A stretch of 64,000 nucleotides of DNA from Pseudomonas poae (GCA_028869255.1 CP110972.1:6486001-6550000), one strand, 5' to 3'; positions 1 to 19,277 are shown, counted from the first letter of the stretch. A program made the numbers and translations. Notes: a model not told the origin generated them from the letters alone.

Positions 1-4025
<4,025 letters not shown>

Positions 4026-4032
4026 CACGTGA

Positions 4033-8288
<4,256 letters not shown>

Positions 8289-8309
8289 GTTCTGCACTAG
8301 ATAAGTCTG

Positions 8310-8379
8310 GGCCCCGGCAGCCCCATTCGTCGGATCGAGGCATTTTTGCCCCGGTTCGGTGAGTGGGGATGTCGGGGCC
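8310..8379 (+). other. Long (33-bp) imperfect hairpin between rpoC and rpsL
   Basis: Bases 8310-8342 fold back on 8347-8379 around the loop TTTT. Of 33 positions, 25 are Watson-Crick, 6 are G-U wobble and 2 mismatch (8320/8369 and 8338/8351). The wobbles only pair in + strand RNA, which suggests selection at the RNA level on the rpoC 3' end. No T-run follows, so it is not a textbook intrinsic terminator. It ends 5 bp before the rpsL -35 hexamer. A terminator, processing site or transcript-protecting 3' end is inferred. Confidence 0.75.
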
Positions 8380-8384
8380 TTGCC

Positions 8385-8413
8385 TTGACTGGGGGCAAGA
8401 TCCTCTTTAGACT
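8385..8413 (+). promoter_or_regulatory. sigma70 promoter of the str operon (rpsL)
   Basis: TTGACT (8385-8390) and TAGACT (8408-8413) are separated by exactly 17 bp. Transcription would start near 8420, giving a leader of about 85 nt before rpsL. Location and hexamers fit the principal promoter of rpsL-rpsG-fusA-tuf. Confidence 0.75.
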
Positions 8414-8504
8414 CTTGTACCCCTAAATTTGGCGGGAATTCGTTCCTGCCATTTTGCTTTTCTTGCAAGACAATAGCGTCGCAAGACAACAGTGGAGCTA
8501 GTAG

Positions 8505-8876
8505 ATGGCAACTATCAACCAGCTGGTACGTCAGCCGCGTAAGCGTATCGTCGAGAAATCCGACGTACCTGCGCTGCAGAACTGCCCGCAACGTCGTGGC
8601 GTATGCACTCGCGTGTATACCACTACGCCGAAAAAACCTAACTCGGCACTGCGTAAAGTATGCCGTGTGCGCCTGACCAACGGTTTCGAGGTTTCCTCGT
8701 ACATCGGTGGTGAAGGCCACAACCTGCAAGAGCACAGCGTGGTACTGATCCGCGGCGGTCGTGTAAAAGACTTGCCAGGTGTTCGTTACCACACCGTACG
8801 CGGCTCCTTGGATACTTCCGGCGTTAAAGGTCGTAACCAGGGTCGTTCGAAGTACGGTACCAAGAAGCCTAAGTAG
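8505..8876 (+). CDS. rpsL: 30S ribosomal protein S12
   Basis: S12 sits at the decoding centre of the 30S subunit and helps control accuracy. The 123-residue protein starts [13 protein letters not shown] and ends KYGTKKPK, full length for the family. The two streptomycin-resistance hot spots are wild type: the TTTPKKPNS segment (Lys43 region) and [10 protein letters not shown] (Lys88 region). The upstream GTGGAGCTAGTAG gives a ribosome-binding site. First gene of the str operon, with rpsG 118 nt downstream. Confidence 0.98.
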   Translation: MATINQLVRQPRKRIVEKSDVPALQNCPQRRGVCTRVYTTTPKKPNSALRKVCRVRLTNGFEVSSYIGGEGHNLQEHSVVLIRGGRVKDLPGVRYHTVRGSLDTSGVKGRNQGRSKYGTKKPK

Positions 8877-9465
<589 letters not shown>

Positions 9466-9495
9466 TCTTAGCTTCACTAATTTTGCGAGGGCTTT

Positions 9496-11601
9496 ATGGC
9501 TCGTACTACTCCGATTAGCCGCTACCGTAACATCGGTATCGTTGCTCACGTGGATGCTGGTAAAACCACCACCACCGAGCGCGTACTGTTTTACACCGGC
9601 AAAAGTCACAAGATGGGCGAGGTGCATGACGGCGCCGCGACCACAGACTGGATGGTTCAGGAGCAGGAGCGTGGTATTACCATTACTTCTGCTGCTATTA
9701 CCGCCTTCTGGAAAGGTTCCGAGAAGCAGTACAAAGATGAGCACCGCTTCAACGTAATCGATACCCCAGGCCACGTAGACTTCACCATTGAAGTTGAACG
9801 TTCCCTGCGCGTACTCGACGGCGCTGTCGTTGTGTTCTGCGGTACCTCGGGTGTTGAGCCTCAGTCGGAAACCGTATGGCGTCAAGCCAACAAATACGGC
9901 GTTCCACGTCTTGTTTACGTAAACAAGATGGACCGTGCTGGTGCCAACTTCCTGCGCGTGATCGGTCAGATCAAGCAGCGCCTGGGTCACACCCCGGTGC
10001 CAATCCAGTTGGCTATCGGTTCCGAAGACAACTTCCAGGGCCAGATCGATCTGCTGACCATGGAAGCTGTTTACTGGAACGATGCTGACAAAGGTATGGT
10101 TCCTGTTCGCAAGCCTATCCCTGCAGAACTGCAGGAGCTGGCTGACGAATGGCGCAACAACATGGTTGAAGCTGCGGCCGAAGCCAACGAAGAGCTGATG
10201 AACAAGTACCTCGAAGGTGAAGAACTCACCAACGTGGAAATCAAGGCCGCTCTGCGTCAGCGTACTATCGCTGGTGAGATCGTCTTGGCTGTTTGCGGTT
10301 CCTCGTTCAAGAACAAGGGCGTTCCCCTGGTTCTCGATGCTGTGATCGACTACCTGCCGGCACCAGTGGATATTCCTGCCATCAAGGGTACTGACCCGGA
10401 TGACGAGACTATCGAGCTGGAGCGTCATGCAGACGACGCAGAACCGTTCTCCGCTCTGGCATTTAAAATTGCCACTGACCCATTCGTGGGTACCTTGACC
10501 TTCGTCCGCGTTTACTCGGGCGTGTTGAACTCCGGCGACGGCGTGATCAACTCGGTTAAAGGCAAGAAAGAGCGAGTGGGTCGTATGGTGCAAATGCACG
10601 CAAACGCCCGCGAAGAGATCAAGGAAGTACGCGCTGGTGACATCGCGGCCTTGATCGGCATGAAGGACGTCACCACTGGTGAGACTTTGTGCAACGCTGA
10701 CAAGCCAATCATCCTGGTTCGTATGGACTTCCCGGAGCCGGTTATTTCGGTTGCCGTTGAGCCTAAGACCAAGGATGACCAGGAAAAAATGGGTATCGCT
10801 CTGGGCAAGCTCGCTCAGGAAGATCCATCTTTCCGCGTCAAAACTGATGAAGAGACTGGTCAAACGATCATCTCCGGCATGGGCGAGCTGCACCTGGACA
10901 TCCTGGTTGACCGGATGCGCCGTGAGTTCAACGTCGAAGCCAACATCGGTAAGCCTCAGGTTTCCTATCGTGAGCGCATCACGAAGAACTGTGAAATCGA
11001 AGGCAAGTTCGTTCGTCAGTCCGGCGGTCGTGGTCAGTTCGGTCACTGCTGGATCCGTTTTGCTCCTGCTGACGAAGGTCAGGAAGGTCTGCAATTCGTG
11101 AACGAAGTAGTTGGTGGTGTTGTTCCTAAGGAATACATCCCGGCTATCCAGAAGGGTATCGAAGAGCAGATGAAGAACGGTGTTGTTGCCGGCTATCCGC
11201 TGATCGGCCTGAAAGCAACCGTTTTTGACGGTTCTTACCACGACGTCGACTCCAACGAGATGGCGTTTAAGGTGGCTGCTTCCATGGCAACCAAGCAACT
11301 GGCCCAGAAGGGCGGTGGTGAGTTGCTTGAGCCAATCATGGCGGTAGAAGTTGTTACACCTGAAGACTATATGGGTGATGTCATGGGCGACCTTAACCGT
11401 CGTCGCGGCATGATCTTGGGTATGGAAGACACGGTTTCCGGCAAAGTGATTCGCGCCGAGGTTCCGTTGGGTGAGATGTTCGGTTATGCGACCGACGTTC
11501 GCTCCATGTCCCAGGGTCGCGCAAGCTACTCTATGGAATTCAAAAAATACAACACAGCTCCGGCGCACATCGCTGAAACTGTATCCAAAAAACAAGGCTG
11601 A
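9496..11601 (+). CDS. fusA: Elongation factor G
   Basis: EF-G is the GTPase that translocates tRNA and mRNA after peptide transfer and, with RRF, splits ribosomes. The 701-residue product carries the G1 loop AHVDAGKTT (residues 17-25), the G3 motif DTPGHVDF, the G4 motif NKMD, and domains II to V through to the C-terminal AETVSKKQG. The preceding GCGAGGGCTTT offers a ribosome-binding site. Third gene of the str operon, followed by tuf after 30 nt. No truncation or obvious fusidic-acid-resistance change was noticed. Confidence 0.98.
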   Translation: MARTTPISRYRNIGIVAHVDAGKTTTTERVLFYTGKSHKMGEVHDGAATTDWMVQEQERGITITSAAITAFWKGSEKQYKDEHRFNVIDTPGHVDFTIEVERSLRVLDGAVVVFCGTSGVEPQSETVWRQANKYGVPRLVYVNKMDRAGANFLRVIGQIKQRLGHTPVPIQLAIGSEDNFQGQIDLLTMEAVYWNDADKGMVPVRKPIPAELQELADEWRNNMVEAAAEANEELMNKYLEGEELTNVEIKAALRQRTIAGEIVLAVCGSSFKNKGVPLVLDAVIDYLPAPVDIPAIKGTDPDDETIELERHADDAEPFSALAFKIATDPFVGTLTFVRVYSGVLNSGDGVINSVKGKKERVGRMVQMHANAREEIKEVRAGDIAALIGMKDVTTGETLCNADKPIILVRMDFPEPVISVAVEPKTKDDQEKMGIALGKLAQEDPSFRVKTDEETGQTIISGMGELHLDILVDRMRREFNVEANIGKPQVSYRERITKNCEIEGKFVRQSGGRGQFGHCWIRFAPADEGQEGLQFVNEVVGGVVPKEYIPAIQKGIEEQMKNGVVAGYPLIGLKATVFDGSYHDVDSNEMAFKVAASMATKQLAQKGGGELLEPIMAVEVVTPEDYMGDVMGDLNRRRGMILGMEDTVSGKVIRAEVPLGEMFGYATDVRSMSQGRASYSMEFKKYNTAPAHIAETVSKKQG

Positions 11602-11631
11602 TTCAGTCCTTTAGGCAAGGAGTTAATTGTC

Positions 11632-12825
11632 GTGGCTAAAGAAAAATTTGATCGTTCCCTACCGCACGTCAACGTTGGCACCATCGGTCACGTTGACCAC
11701 GGTAAAACCACTCTGACTGCTGCTCTGACTCGCGTTTGCTCCGAAGTATTCGGTTCCGCAATCGTTGATTTCGATAAAATCGACAGCGCACCAGAAGAAA
11801 AAGCTCGTGGTATCACCATCAACACCGCGCACGTTGAATACAACTCGCTGATCCGTCACTACGCTCACGTTGACTGCCCAGGTCACGCTGACTATGTGAA
11901 GAACATGATCACCGGTGCTGCTCAAATGGACGGCGCAATCCTGGTTTGCTCGGCCGCTGATGGTCCGATGCCACAAACCCGTGAGCACATCCTGCTGTCC
12001 CGCCAGGTTGGCGTTCCGTACATCGTGGTTTACCTGAACAAGGCTGACCTGGTAGACGACGCTGAGCTGCTGGAACTGGTTGAGATGGAAGTGCGCGATC
12101 TGCTGAGCACTTACGACTTCCCAGGCGACGACACTCCGATCATCATCGGTTCTGCTCGTATGGCTCTGGAAGGCAAAGACGACAACGAAATGGGCACCAC
12201 GTCCGTTCGTAAACTGGTTGAGACTCTGGACAGCTACATCCCAGATCCAGTTCGTGTTATCGACAAGCCGTTCCTGATGCCAATCGAAGACGTATTCTCG
12301 ATCTCCGGTCGCGGTACTGTTGTGACTGGTCGTATCGAGCGCGGTATCGTTAAGGTTCAAGATCCACTGGAAATCGTTGGTCTGCGTGACACTACTGTCA
12401 CCACCTGCACCGGTGTTGAAATGTTCCGTAAACTGCTCGACGAAGGTCGTGCTGGCGAGAACTGCGGCGTTCTGCTGCGTGGTACCAAGCGTGACGACGT
12501 TGAGCGTGGCCAGGTTCTGGTTAAGCCAGGTTCGGTTAAGCCGCACACCAAGTTCGAAGCTGAAGTGTACGTGCTGAGCAAAGAAGAAGGCGGTCGTCAC
12601 ACTCCGTTCTTCAAAGGCTACCGTCCACAGTTCTACTTCCGTACTACCGACGTTACTGGTAACTGCGAACTGCCGGAAGGCGTAGAAATGGTAATGCCAG
12701 GCGACAACATCAAAATGGTTGTCACCCTGATCAAAACCATCGCTATGGAAGACGGTCTGCGTTTCGCAATCCGTGAAGGCGGCCGTACCGTTGGTGCTGG
12801 CGTTGTAGCTAAAATCATCGAGTAA
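11632..12825 (+). CDS. tuf: Elongation factor Tu
   Basis: EF-Tu delivers aminoacyl-tRNA to the ribosomal A site. The start codon is GTG at 11632, preceded by AAGGAG. The 397-residue protein has GHVDHGKT (residues 19-26), the DCPGHADY motif and NKAD, plus domains II and III to GVVAKIIE. It differs from the P. aeruginosa sequence as I recall it in the effector-proximal segment ([18 protein letters not shown]). Last gene of the str operon, followed by an intrinsic terminator. Most Pseudomonas genomes carry a second tuf upstream of rpoB, outside this window. Confidence 0.97.
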   Translation: MAKEKFDRSLPHVNVGTIGHVDHGKTTLTAALTRVCSEVFGSAIVDFDKIDSAPEEKARGITINTAHVEYNSLIRHYAHVDCPGHADYVKNMITGAAQMDGAILVCSAADGPMPQTREHILLSRQVGVPYIVVYLNKADLVDDAELLELVEMEVRDLLSTYDFPGDDTPIIIGSARMALEGKDDNEMGTTSVRKLVETLDSYIPDPVRVIDKPFLMPIEDVFSISGRGTVVTGRIERGIVKVQDPLEIVGLRDTTVTTCTGVEMFRKLLDEGRAGENCGVLLRGTKRDDVERGQVLVKPGSVKPHTKFEAEVYVLSKEEGGRHTPFFKGYRPQFYFRTTDVTGNCELPEGVEMVMPGDNIKMVVTLIKTIAMEDGLRFAIREGGRTVGAGVVAKIIE

Positions 12826-12860
12826 TTATCTCTTCTGAGATAGCTCTGATGTTTTGAAAA

Positions 12861-12886
12861 GGCCCCGCTCAGCGGGGGCCTTTTTT
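12861..12886 (+). terminator. Intrinsic terminator of the str operon
   Basis: GGCCCC (12861-12866) pairs with GGGGCC (12875-12880) around a short loop and is followed directly by six T. It lies 35 nt after the tuf stop and 7 nt before the -35 hexamer of the S10 promoter, so it separates the two operons. Confidence 0.9.
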
Positions 12887-12892
12887 ATTGGG

Positions 12893-12921
12893 TTGACACC
12901 TATCAGGGCCGTCTATAGAAT
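12893..12921 (+). promoter_or_regulatory. sigma70 promoter of the S10 operon (rpsJ)
   Basis: A consensus TTGACA (12893-12898) is followed after 17 bp by TAGAAT (12916-12921). TATAGA at 12914 is an alternative -10. The predicted start near 12928 leaves a leader of only about 55 nt before rpsJ, much shorter than the L4-regulated S10 leader of E. coli. Confidence 0.85.
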
Positions 12922-12983
12922 TGCGCCTCCTTTTAACGGGCGTATTGCGCTCGCTGGGAATAGCAGCCGGAGTCTGAAATCCA

Positions 12984-13295
12984 ATGCAAAATCAGCAAAT
13001 CCGTATCAGGTTGAAGGCTTTTGACCATCGCCTGATCGACCAATCCACCCAGGAAATCGTGGAAACCGCGAAACGTACTGGTGCTCAAGTGCGTGGTCCA
13101 ATTCCACTGCCTACCCGTAAAGAGCGGTTCACCGTTCTGGTCTCCCCGCACGTCAACAAAGACGCGCGTGACCAGTACGAGATCCGTACTCATAAGCGCG
13201 TACTGGACATCGTCCAGCCAACGGATAAAACCGTTGATGCACTTATGAAGCTTGATCTGGCGGCCGGTGTGGAAGTACAGATCAGCCTCGGCTAA
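12984..13295 (+). CDS. rpsJ: 30S ribosomal protein S10
   Basis: S10 is a protein of the 30S head and, as NusE, a component of transcription antitermination complexes with NusB (also encoded in this window). The 103-residue product begins [15 protein letters not shown] and ends VEVQISLG, full length. First gene of the S10 operon, behind the consensus promoter at 12893, with rplC 81 nt downstream. Confidence 0.98.
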
Positions 13296-13376
13296 GACTT
13301 GGGTCTTAGTCGTGTAACGCTCTGAAATGGGCGGCCATAGCGGGTGAAAGCCCCGTACACTCATGAGGTTTACAAC

Positions 13377-14012
13377 ATGACTATTGGTGTAGTCGGTCGT
13401 AAATGCGGTATGACCCGTATTTTCACCGAAGAAGGTGTCTCCATTCCGGTCACGGTCATTGAGATCGAACCGAATCGCGTCACCCAGTTCAAAACTGAAG
13501 AAACCGATGGCTATCGTGCAGTGCAAGTCACTGTCGGCGAGCGTCGTGCTTCGCGTGTGACTGCTGCTCAAGCAGGTCACTTCGCTAAAGCAAACGTTGC
13601 AGCTGGTCGCACTGTTATGGAGTTCCGTCTTGAAGATGGCGACTACCAGGCTGGCGATCTGATCAACGCTGAAATCTTCGCCGCTGGTCAACTGGTTGAT
13701 GTAACCGGTCAGTCCAAGGGTAAAGGCTTCCAGGGTACGATCAAGCGTTGGAATTTCCGTGGCCAAGACAACACTCACGGTAACTCCGTTTCCCACCGCG
13801 TCCCGGGCTCTATTGGCCAGTGCCAGACTCCTGGTCGTGTATTCAAGGGCAAAAAAATGTCCGGTCATATGGGCGCTGAGCGCGTGACCGTGCAGTCCCT
13901 CGAAGTAGTGCGCGTCGACGCTGAACGCAATCTGTTGTTGGTCAAGGGTGCTGTTCCTGGCGCTACTGGCGGCAACCTGGTTGTACGTCCAGCGGCCAAG
14001 GCTCGCGGTTAA
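13377..14012 (+). CDS. rplC: 50S ribosomal protein L3
   Basis: L3 binds 23S rRNA near the peptidyl-transferase centre and initiates 50S assembly. I place the start at ATG 13377 ([16 protein letters not shown]), giving 211 residues, after TGAGGTTTAC. A longer in-frame extension from 13344 does not resemble the family. The segment around [12 protein letters not shown] holds the glutamine region methylated by PrmB in enterobacteria. Second gene of the S10 operon, 12 nt before rplD. Confidence 0.97.
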   Translation: MTIGVVGRKCGMTRIFTEEGVSIPVTVIEIEPNRVTQFKTEETDGYRAVQVTVGERRASRVTAAQAGHFAKANVAAGRTVMEFRLEDGDYQAGDLINAEIFAAGQLVDVTGQSKGKGFQGTIKRWNFRGQDNTHGNSVSHRVPGSIGQCQTPGRVFKGKKMSGHMGAERVTVQSLEVVRVDAERNLLLVKGAVPGATGGNLVVRPAAKARG

Positions 14013-14024
14013 GGGGAAGCTGAC

Positions 14025-14627
14025 ATGCAATTAAATGTAAATGACGCTCAAGCGATCGAAGTTTCCGAACTGACATTTGGCGGCGAATTCAACGAGACGC
14101 TGGTTCACCAAGCAGTCGTGGCCTACATGGCCGGCGGCCGTCAAGGTAGCAAGCAGCAAAAGACCCGTTCCGACGTACGTGGTGGCGGTAAGCGCCCTTG
14201 GCGTCAGAAAGGCACTGGCCGTGCTCGTGCCGGTACTATCCGTAGCCCAATCTGGCGTGGCGGCGGTACCACTTTCGCAGCTCGTCCACAGGATCACACC
14301 CAGAAGCTCAACAAGAAGATGTACCGCGCAGCACTGCGCTCCATCCTTGCTGAACTCGTGCGTACTGATCGTCTGGTCGTGGTTCAGGACTTCGCTGTTG
14401 AAAGTCCAAAAACCAAAGATCTGCTGGGCAAACTGAACAACATGAGCCTGACCGACGTTTTGATCGTGTCTGAAGCTGTTGATCAGAACCTGTACCTGGC
14501 TGCTCGTAACCTGCCACACGTTGATGTACGTGACGTGCAAGGTTCCGATCCAGTTAGTCTGATCGCATACGACAAGGTGTTGATCACCGTGTCGGCCGTG
14601 AAGAAATTCGAGGAGCTGCTGGGATGA
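14025..14627 (+). CDS. rplD: 50S ribosomal protein L4
   Basis: L4 lines the nascent-peptide exit tunnel and in E. coli represses its own operon. The 200-residue product starts [13 protein letters not shown]. It contains the extended tunnel loop rich in Lys, Arg and Gly ([20 protein letters not shown], about residues 43-65). It ends KKFEELLG and overlaps rplW by 4 nt (ATGA), showing translational coupling. Confidence 0.98.
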
Positions 14628-14923
14628 ACCAGGAACGCGTATTTAAAGTTCTGCTTGGCCCGCACGTTTCCGAAAAGGCTACGGTTCTGGCTGACAAGAA
14701 AGGCCAGTTCGTTTTCAAGGTTGCAACTGACGCAACCAAGCTGGAAATCAAGAAGGCCGTCGAAAGCCTGTTCAGCGTGAAAGTAGAGCGTGTTACTACC
14801 CTGAATGTTCTGGGTAAGAGCAAGCGCACTGCTCGCGGTCTGGGCAAGCGTAATGACTGGAAGAAGGCAGTTATCTCCCTTCAGCCAGGCCAAGATCTCG
14901 ATTTCAGCAGCAGTGCTGAGTAA
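14624..14923 (+). CDS. rplW: 50S ribosomal protein L23
   Basis: L23 lies at the tunnel exit and docks trigger factor and SRP. The 99-residue protein starts [19 protein letters not shown], with the typical GPHVSEK motif near residue 11. ATG overlaps the rplD stop by 4 nt. rplB begins 14 nt downstream. Confidence 0.97.
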
Positions 14924-14937
14924 GGAAGGGGTGCATC

Positions 14938-15762
14938 ATGGCAATCGTTAAATGCAAACCGACTTCCCCTGGCCGCCGTTTTGTGGTCAAGGTGGTCAAC
15001 TAGGAGCTGCATAAAGGCGCTCCTCACGCACCGCTGCTCGAGAAAAAATCGAAGACTGGTGGTCGTAACAACAATGGTCGTATTACCACTCGTCACATCG
15101 GTGGTGGCCATAAGCAGCATTATCGTCTGGTCGATTTCCGTCGCAACGACAAAGATGGCATCTCTGCCACTGTCGAGCGTATCGAATACGATCCAAACCG
15201 TACTGCTCACATCGCTCTGCTGCTGTACGCAGATGGCGAGCGTCGCTACATCATCGCCCCTAAAGGCGTGAGTGCTGGCGACCAGCTGATCGCAGGTGCT
15301 CTGGCACCGATCAAGCCGGGCAACGCTCTGCAACTGCGTAACATTCCAGTTGGTAGCACCGTACACGGCATCGAATTGAAGCCAGGTAAAGGCGCGCAAA
15401 TCGCTCGTTCCGCTGGTGCTTCGGCTCAGCTGATCGCTCGTGAAGGTGTCTACGTGACCCTGCGTCTGCGTTCTGGTGAGATGCGTAAAGTGCTGGCTGA
15501 ATGCCGCGCGACCCTGGGTGAAGTCTCGAACTCCGAGCACAGCCTGCGTTCGCTGGGTAAAGCTGGTGCCAAACGCTGGCGTGGCGTTCGCCCAACCGTT
15601 CGTGGTGTTGCCATGAACCCGGTTGACCACCCACACGGTGGTGGTGAAGGTCGTACCTCTGGTGGTCGTCATCCGGTATCGCCATGGGGCTTCCCGACTA
15701 AGGGCGCGAAGACTCGTGGTAATAAGCGTACCGACAAAATGATCGTCCGTCGTCGCAAGTAA
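14938..15762 (+). CDS. rplB: 50S ribosomal protein L2 (in-frame amber stop at codon 22)
   Basis: L2 is a universal 50S core protein needed for subunit association and peptidyl transfer. ATG at 14938 follows GGAAGGGG and the frame to 15762 would give 274 residues, the family length. It includes [15 protein letters not shown] near the C-terminus (the conserved His-containing PTC motif). Codon 22 (15001-15003) reads TAG where the family has CAG (VVN-Q-ELHKG), a C to T change inside CCAGG. Everything downstream is intact L2. An essential protein cannot end at 21 residues, so this is either a sequence error or needs suppression; I favour error. Confidence 0.93.
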
Positions 15763-15778
15763 ATAGAGGGATACGACA

Positions 15779-16054
15779 GTGCCACGTTCTCTGAAAAAAG
15801 GTCCTTTTATTGATCTTCACCTACTGAAGAAGATCGAAGTGGCGGCGGAAAAGAACGATCGCAAACCGGTGAAAACCTGGTCGCGTCGTTCGATGATCCT
15901 GCCACAAATGGTCGGTCTGACCATCGCAGTACACAACGGTCGTCAACACGTCCCAGTTCTCGTTAACGAAGACATGGTCGGCCACAAACTAGGCGAGTTT
16001 GCCGGTACCCGCACTTATCGTGGGCACGTGGCAGACAAGAAAGCCAAGCGTTAA
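15779..16054 (+). CDS. rpsS: 30S ribosomal protein S19
   Basis: S19 pairs with S13 in the 30S head and contacts A-site tRNA. The start is GTG at 15779 after AGAGGGATACGACA. The 91-residue protein begins [16 protein letters not shown] and ends [10 protein letters not shown], full length. S10 operon member, 16 nt after rplB and 11 nt before rplV. Confidence 0.97.
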
Positions 16055-16065
16055 GGGGTAAGGAA

Positions 16066-16398
16066 ATGGAAGTAGCCGCTAAGTTGTCGGGCGCTCGAAT
16101 CTCCGCCCAGAAAGCCCGCTTGGTCGCCGACCAGATCCGCGGGAAGAAGGTGGGCGAAGCGCTCAACCTGTTGGCTTTCAGCAGTAAGAAAGCCGCCGAG
16201 ATCATGAAGAAAGTGCTGGAGTCGGCCGTAGCCAACGCCGAGCATAACGAAGGCGCAGACGTTGATGACCTGAAGGTCAGCACCGTTTTCGTCAACGAAG
16301 GGCGTTCGCTGAAGCGCATCATGCCACGTGCCAAAGGCCGTGCTGATCGCATCGTCAAGCGGTCTTGCCATATCACTGTCAAGGTTGCTGACAAGTAA
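16066..16398 (+). CDS. rplV: 50S ribosomal protein L22
   Basis: L22 binds all 23S rRNA domains. Its beta-hairpin forms part of the exit tunnel near the macrolide site. The 110-residue product starts [19 protein letters not shown]. The hairpin region ([20 protein letters not shown], residues 83-102) is intact, without the known erythromycin-resistance deletion. It follows GTAAGGA after rpsS. Confidence 0.97.
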
Positions 16399-16411
16399 CG
16401 GAGTCGAAGAG

Positions 16412-17098
16412 ATGGGTCAGAAAGTACATCCCATTGGCATTCGCCTGGGAATCGTCAAGGAGCACACCTCCGTCTGGTACGCAGACGGTCGGACTTATGC
16501 GGACTATTTGTTCGCTGATCTGAAGGTGCGTGAGTATCTCCAAGACAAACTAAAAAGCGCGTCCGTAAGCCGTATCGATATCCATCGTCCGGCGCAAACT
16601 GCACGTATCACCATCCACACCGCTCGTCCAGGTATCGTTATCGGGAAGAAAGGTGAAGATGTTGAGAAACTGCGTCAGGACCTGACCAAGCAAATGGGTG
16701 TGCCTGTGCACATCAATATCGAAGAGATCCGTAAGCCGGAGCTCGACGGTATGCTGGTTGCGCAGAGCGTAGCTCAGCAGCTGGAGCGTCGCGTAATGTT
16801 CCGTCGCGCTATGAAGCGCGCCGTACAGAACGCCATGCGCATTGGTGCCAAAGGCATCAAAATCCAAGTGAGCGGTCGTCTCGGCGGTGCTGAAATCGCA
16901 CGTACTGAATGGTATCGCGAAGGTCGTGTGCCACTGCACACCCTGCGTGCCGACATCGACTATGCCAACTACGAAGCTCACACCACTTACGGTGTGATCG
17001 GTGTAAAGGTTTGGATCTTCAAAGGCGAAGTAATTGGTGGTCGCCAAGAAGAACTGAAACCACAAGCACCAGCGCCTCGTAAAAAAGCTGCTAAGTAA
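16412..17098 (+). CDS. rpsC: 30S ribosomal protein S3
   Basis: S3 lies at the mRNA entry channel and contributes to helicase activity and head assembly. I place the start at ATG 16412 ([18 protein letters not shown]) after GGAGTCGAAGAG, giving 228 residues. The in-frame extension to 16328 overlaps rplV and has no family similarity. The KH domain GxxG loop is present ([13 protein letters not shown]). Ends [10 protein letters not shown]. Confidence 0.97.
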
Positions 17099-17110
17099 GG
17101 GGTACGCCAA

Positions 17111-17524
17111 ATGTTGCAACCAAAGCGTACGAAGTTCCGCAAGCAGATGACAGGCCACAACCGTGGTCTGGCTCAGCGCGGTAGCAAAGTCAGCTTCGGC
17201 GAGTTCGCGCTGAAGTCTGTAGCTCGTGGTCGTCTCACCGCTCGTCAGATCGAGTCAGCGCGTCGTGCTCTGACCCGTCACGTTAAACGTGGCGGCAAGA
17301 TCTGGATCCGTGTATTCCCGGACAAGCCGATCTCCAAAAAGCCTCTCGAGGTTCGGATGGGTAAAGGTAAGGGTAACGTGGAATACTGGGTAGCCCAGAT
17401 TCAGCCAGGCAAAGTCCTGTATGAAATCGAGGGTGTAACTGAAGAGCTGGCGCGTGAGGCTTTTGCCCTGGCTGCTGCAAAGCTGCCGCTCGCCACCGCC
17501 TTTGTTAAACGGACGGTGATGTGA
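17111..17524 (+). CDS. rplP: 50S ribosomal protein L16
   Basis: L16 organises the A-site tRNA elbow region of the 50S subunit. The 137-residue protein begins [19 protein letters not shown]. It contains the [20 protein letters not shown] segment, which includes the arginine hydroxylated by YcfD in E. coli. The stop TGA (17522-17524) overlaps the rpmC ATG by one base. Confidence 0.97.
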
Positions 17525-17715
17525 TGAAAGCGAATGAACTTCGTGAAAAATCCGCACAGCAGCTGAACGAGCAACTGCTCGGCCTGCTGCGCGACCAGTT
17601 CAATCTGCGTATGCAGAAAGCAACTGGCCAGTTGGGGCAGTCTCATCTGCTCTCGCAAGTTAAGCGTGACATCGCTCGCGTGAAGACTGTGCTCAACCAG
17701 CAGGCAGGTAAGTGA
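17524..17715 (+). CDS. rpmC: 50S ribosomal protein L29
   Basis: L29 is a small helical protein at the tunnel exit next to L23. ATG 17524 shares a base with the rplP stop (TGATG), which implies coupled translation. The 63-residue product starts [14 protein letters not shown] and ends LNQQAGK. A GTG one codon upstream would add one residue but is less likely. Confidence 0.96.
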
Positions 17716-17717
17716 TC

Positions 17718-17984
17718 ATGGCTGAAGCCGAAAAGACTGTCCGTACGCTGACTGGCCGTGTTGTCAGCGACAAGATGGACAAAACCATCACCGTTTTGAT
17801 CGAGCGTCGCGTTAAGCACCCGATCTACGGTAAATATGTTAAGCGTTCGACTAAGCTGCACGCGCACGACGAAACCAACCAGTGCCACATCGGCGACAAA
17901 GTCACTATTCGTGAAACTCGTCCGCTGGCCAAGACCAAGTCTTGGGCACTGGTTGATGTTCTCGAACGCGCTGTGGAAGTCTAA
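17718..17984 (+). CDS. rpsQ: 30S ribosomal protein S17
   Basis: S17 is an OB-fold protein that binds 16S rRNA early in 30S assembly. I choose ATG 17718 ([19 protein letters not shown]), giving 88 residues, over an alternative start two codons upstream. The signature [18 protein letters not shown] is present. It starts 2 nt after the rpmC stop and is the last gene of the classic S10 set. Confidence 0.96.
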   Translation: MAEAEKTVRTLTGRVVSDKMDKTITVLIERRVKHPIYGKYVKRSTKLHAHDETNQCHIGDKVTIRETRPLAKTKSWALVDVLERAVEV

Positions 17985-18007
17985 GGACTAGGGGTCGGAG
18001 AAATTAT

Positions 18008-18376
18008 ATGATTCAGACTCAATCCATGCTCGATGTGGCCGATAACAGCGGCGCTCGCCGTGTTATGTGCATCAAGGTGCTGGGTGGCTCCCATCGTCGT
18101 TACGCTGGTATCGGTGACATCATCAAAGTTACCGTGAAGGAAGCAATTCCTCGCGGTAAGGTGAAAAAAGGCCAAGTGATGACTGCTGTTGTAGTCCGCA
18201 CTCGTCACGGCGTACGCCGTGCAGATGGCTCCATTATCCGCTTTGATGGCAACGCTGCTGTTCTTCTGAACAACAAGCAAGAGCCGATCGGCACCCGTAT
18301 CTTTGGGCCAGTGACCCGTGAACTTCGTACTGAGAAGTTCATGAAGATCGTCTCGCTCGCCCCAGAAGTGCTGTAA
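18008..18376 (+). CDS. rplN: 50S ribosomal protein L14
   Basis: L14 forms the inter-subunit bridge near the sarcin-ricin region and is the binding site of the silencing factor RsfS. The 122-residue protein starts [19 protein letters not shown] and ends VSLAPEVL. First gene of the spc set, 23 nt after rpsQ with no promoter or terminator seen between them, so the S10 and spc genes are probably co-transcribed. Confidence 0.97.
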   Translation: MIQTQSMLDVADNSGARRVMCIKVLGGSHRRYAGIGDIIKVTVKEAIPRGKVKKGQVMTAVVVRTRHGVRRADGSIIRFDGNAAVLLNNKQEPIGTRIFGPVTRELRTEKFMKIVSLAPEVL

Positions 18377-18387
18377 GGAGATCCGAC

Positions 18388-18702
18388 ATGCAAAAGATTC
18401 GTCGTGACGACGAGATCATCGTGATCGCCGGCAAAGACAAAGGTAAGCGCGGTAAGGTGCTTAAGGTTCTCGCTAATAACCGTCTGGTTATCGGTGGTCT
18501 GAACCTGGTCAAGCGTCATACCAAGCCTAACCCGATGTCGGGCGTGCAGGGCGGTATCGTCGAGAAAGAAGCTCCGCTGGACGCTTCTAACGTCGCCATC
18601 TTCAACGGCGAAACCAACAAGGCTGACCGCGTTGGTTTCAAAGTAGAAGACGGTAAGAAAATTCGTGTCTTCAAGTCGACCCAAAAAGCGGTTGATGCTT
18701 GA
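18388..18702 (+). CDS. rplX: 50S ribosomal protein L24
   Basis: L24 is one of the two assembly-initiator proteins of the 50S subunit. The 104-residue product starts [20 protein letters not shown], which contains the KOW motif ([13 protein letters not shown]). ATG follows AAGGAGATCCGAC, a strong ribosome-binding site. Ends TQKAVDA. Confidence 0.97.
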   Translation: MQKIRRDDEIIVIAGKDKGKRGKVLKVLANNRLVIGGLNLVKRHTKPNPMSGVQGGIVEKEAPLDASNVAIFNGETNKADRVGFKVEDGKKIRVFKSTQKAVDA

Positions 18703-18724
18703 ACACTGCTAGGTAGATTAGACC

Positions 18725-19264
18725 ATGGCACGACTACAAGAGATTTACCGGAAGGAAATCGCCCCTAAGCTTAAGGAAGAACTTAAGCTTGGGAACGTGA
18801 TGGAAGTTCCGCGCGTTACCAAAATCACCCTGAACATGGGTCTGGGCGAAGCGATCGGTGACAAAAAAGTCATCGAGCACGCTGTTGCCGACCTGGAAAA
18901 GATCACCGGTCAAAAAGTCGTTGTGACTTACGCTCGGAAATCCATCGCTGGCTTTAAAGTCCGTGAAGGTTGGCCGATCGGTGTCAAAGTGACTCTGCGC
19001 CGTGAGCGTATGTACGAATTCCTGGATCGTCTGCTGTCGATCTCCCTGCCTCGGGTTCGCGACTTCCGCGGCCTGAATGCCAAGTCCTTCGATGGTCGTG
19101 GTAACTACAGCATGGGCGTGAAAGAGCAGATCATCTTCCCGGAAATCGACTACGACAAGATCGATGCTCTCCGCGGTCTGGACATCACCCTGACCACCAC
19201 TGCCAAGAACGATGATGAAGGTCGCGCCCTGTTGCGTGCTTTCAAATTCCCGTTCCGCAACTGA
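18725..19264 (+). CDS. rplE: 50S ribosomal protein L5
   Basis: L5 carries 5S rRNA into the central protuberance together with L18. The 179-residue product starts [19 protein letters not shown] and has the conserved NMGLGEA and [18 protein letters not shown] segments. Ends [11 protein letters not shown]. rpsN follows after 13 nt. Confidence 0.97.
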   Translation: MARLQEIYRKEIAPKLKEELKLGNVMEVPRVTKITLNMGLGEAIGDKKVIEHAVADLEKITGQKVVVTYARKSIAGFKVREGWPIGVKVTLRRERMYEFLDRLLSISLPRVRDFRGLNAKSFDGRGNYSMGVKEQIIFPEIDYDKIDALRGLDITLTTTAKNDDEGRALLRAFKFPFRN

Positions 19265-19277
19265 TTGGAGTAGGACC

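Noticed and set aside
15268..15762. A shorter rplB starting at ATG 15268
   Set aside because: It would lack the N-terminal OB-fold half of L2. The same frame upstream is perfect L2 from 14938 apart from one TAG, so the full gene is the right model.
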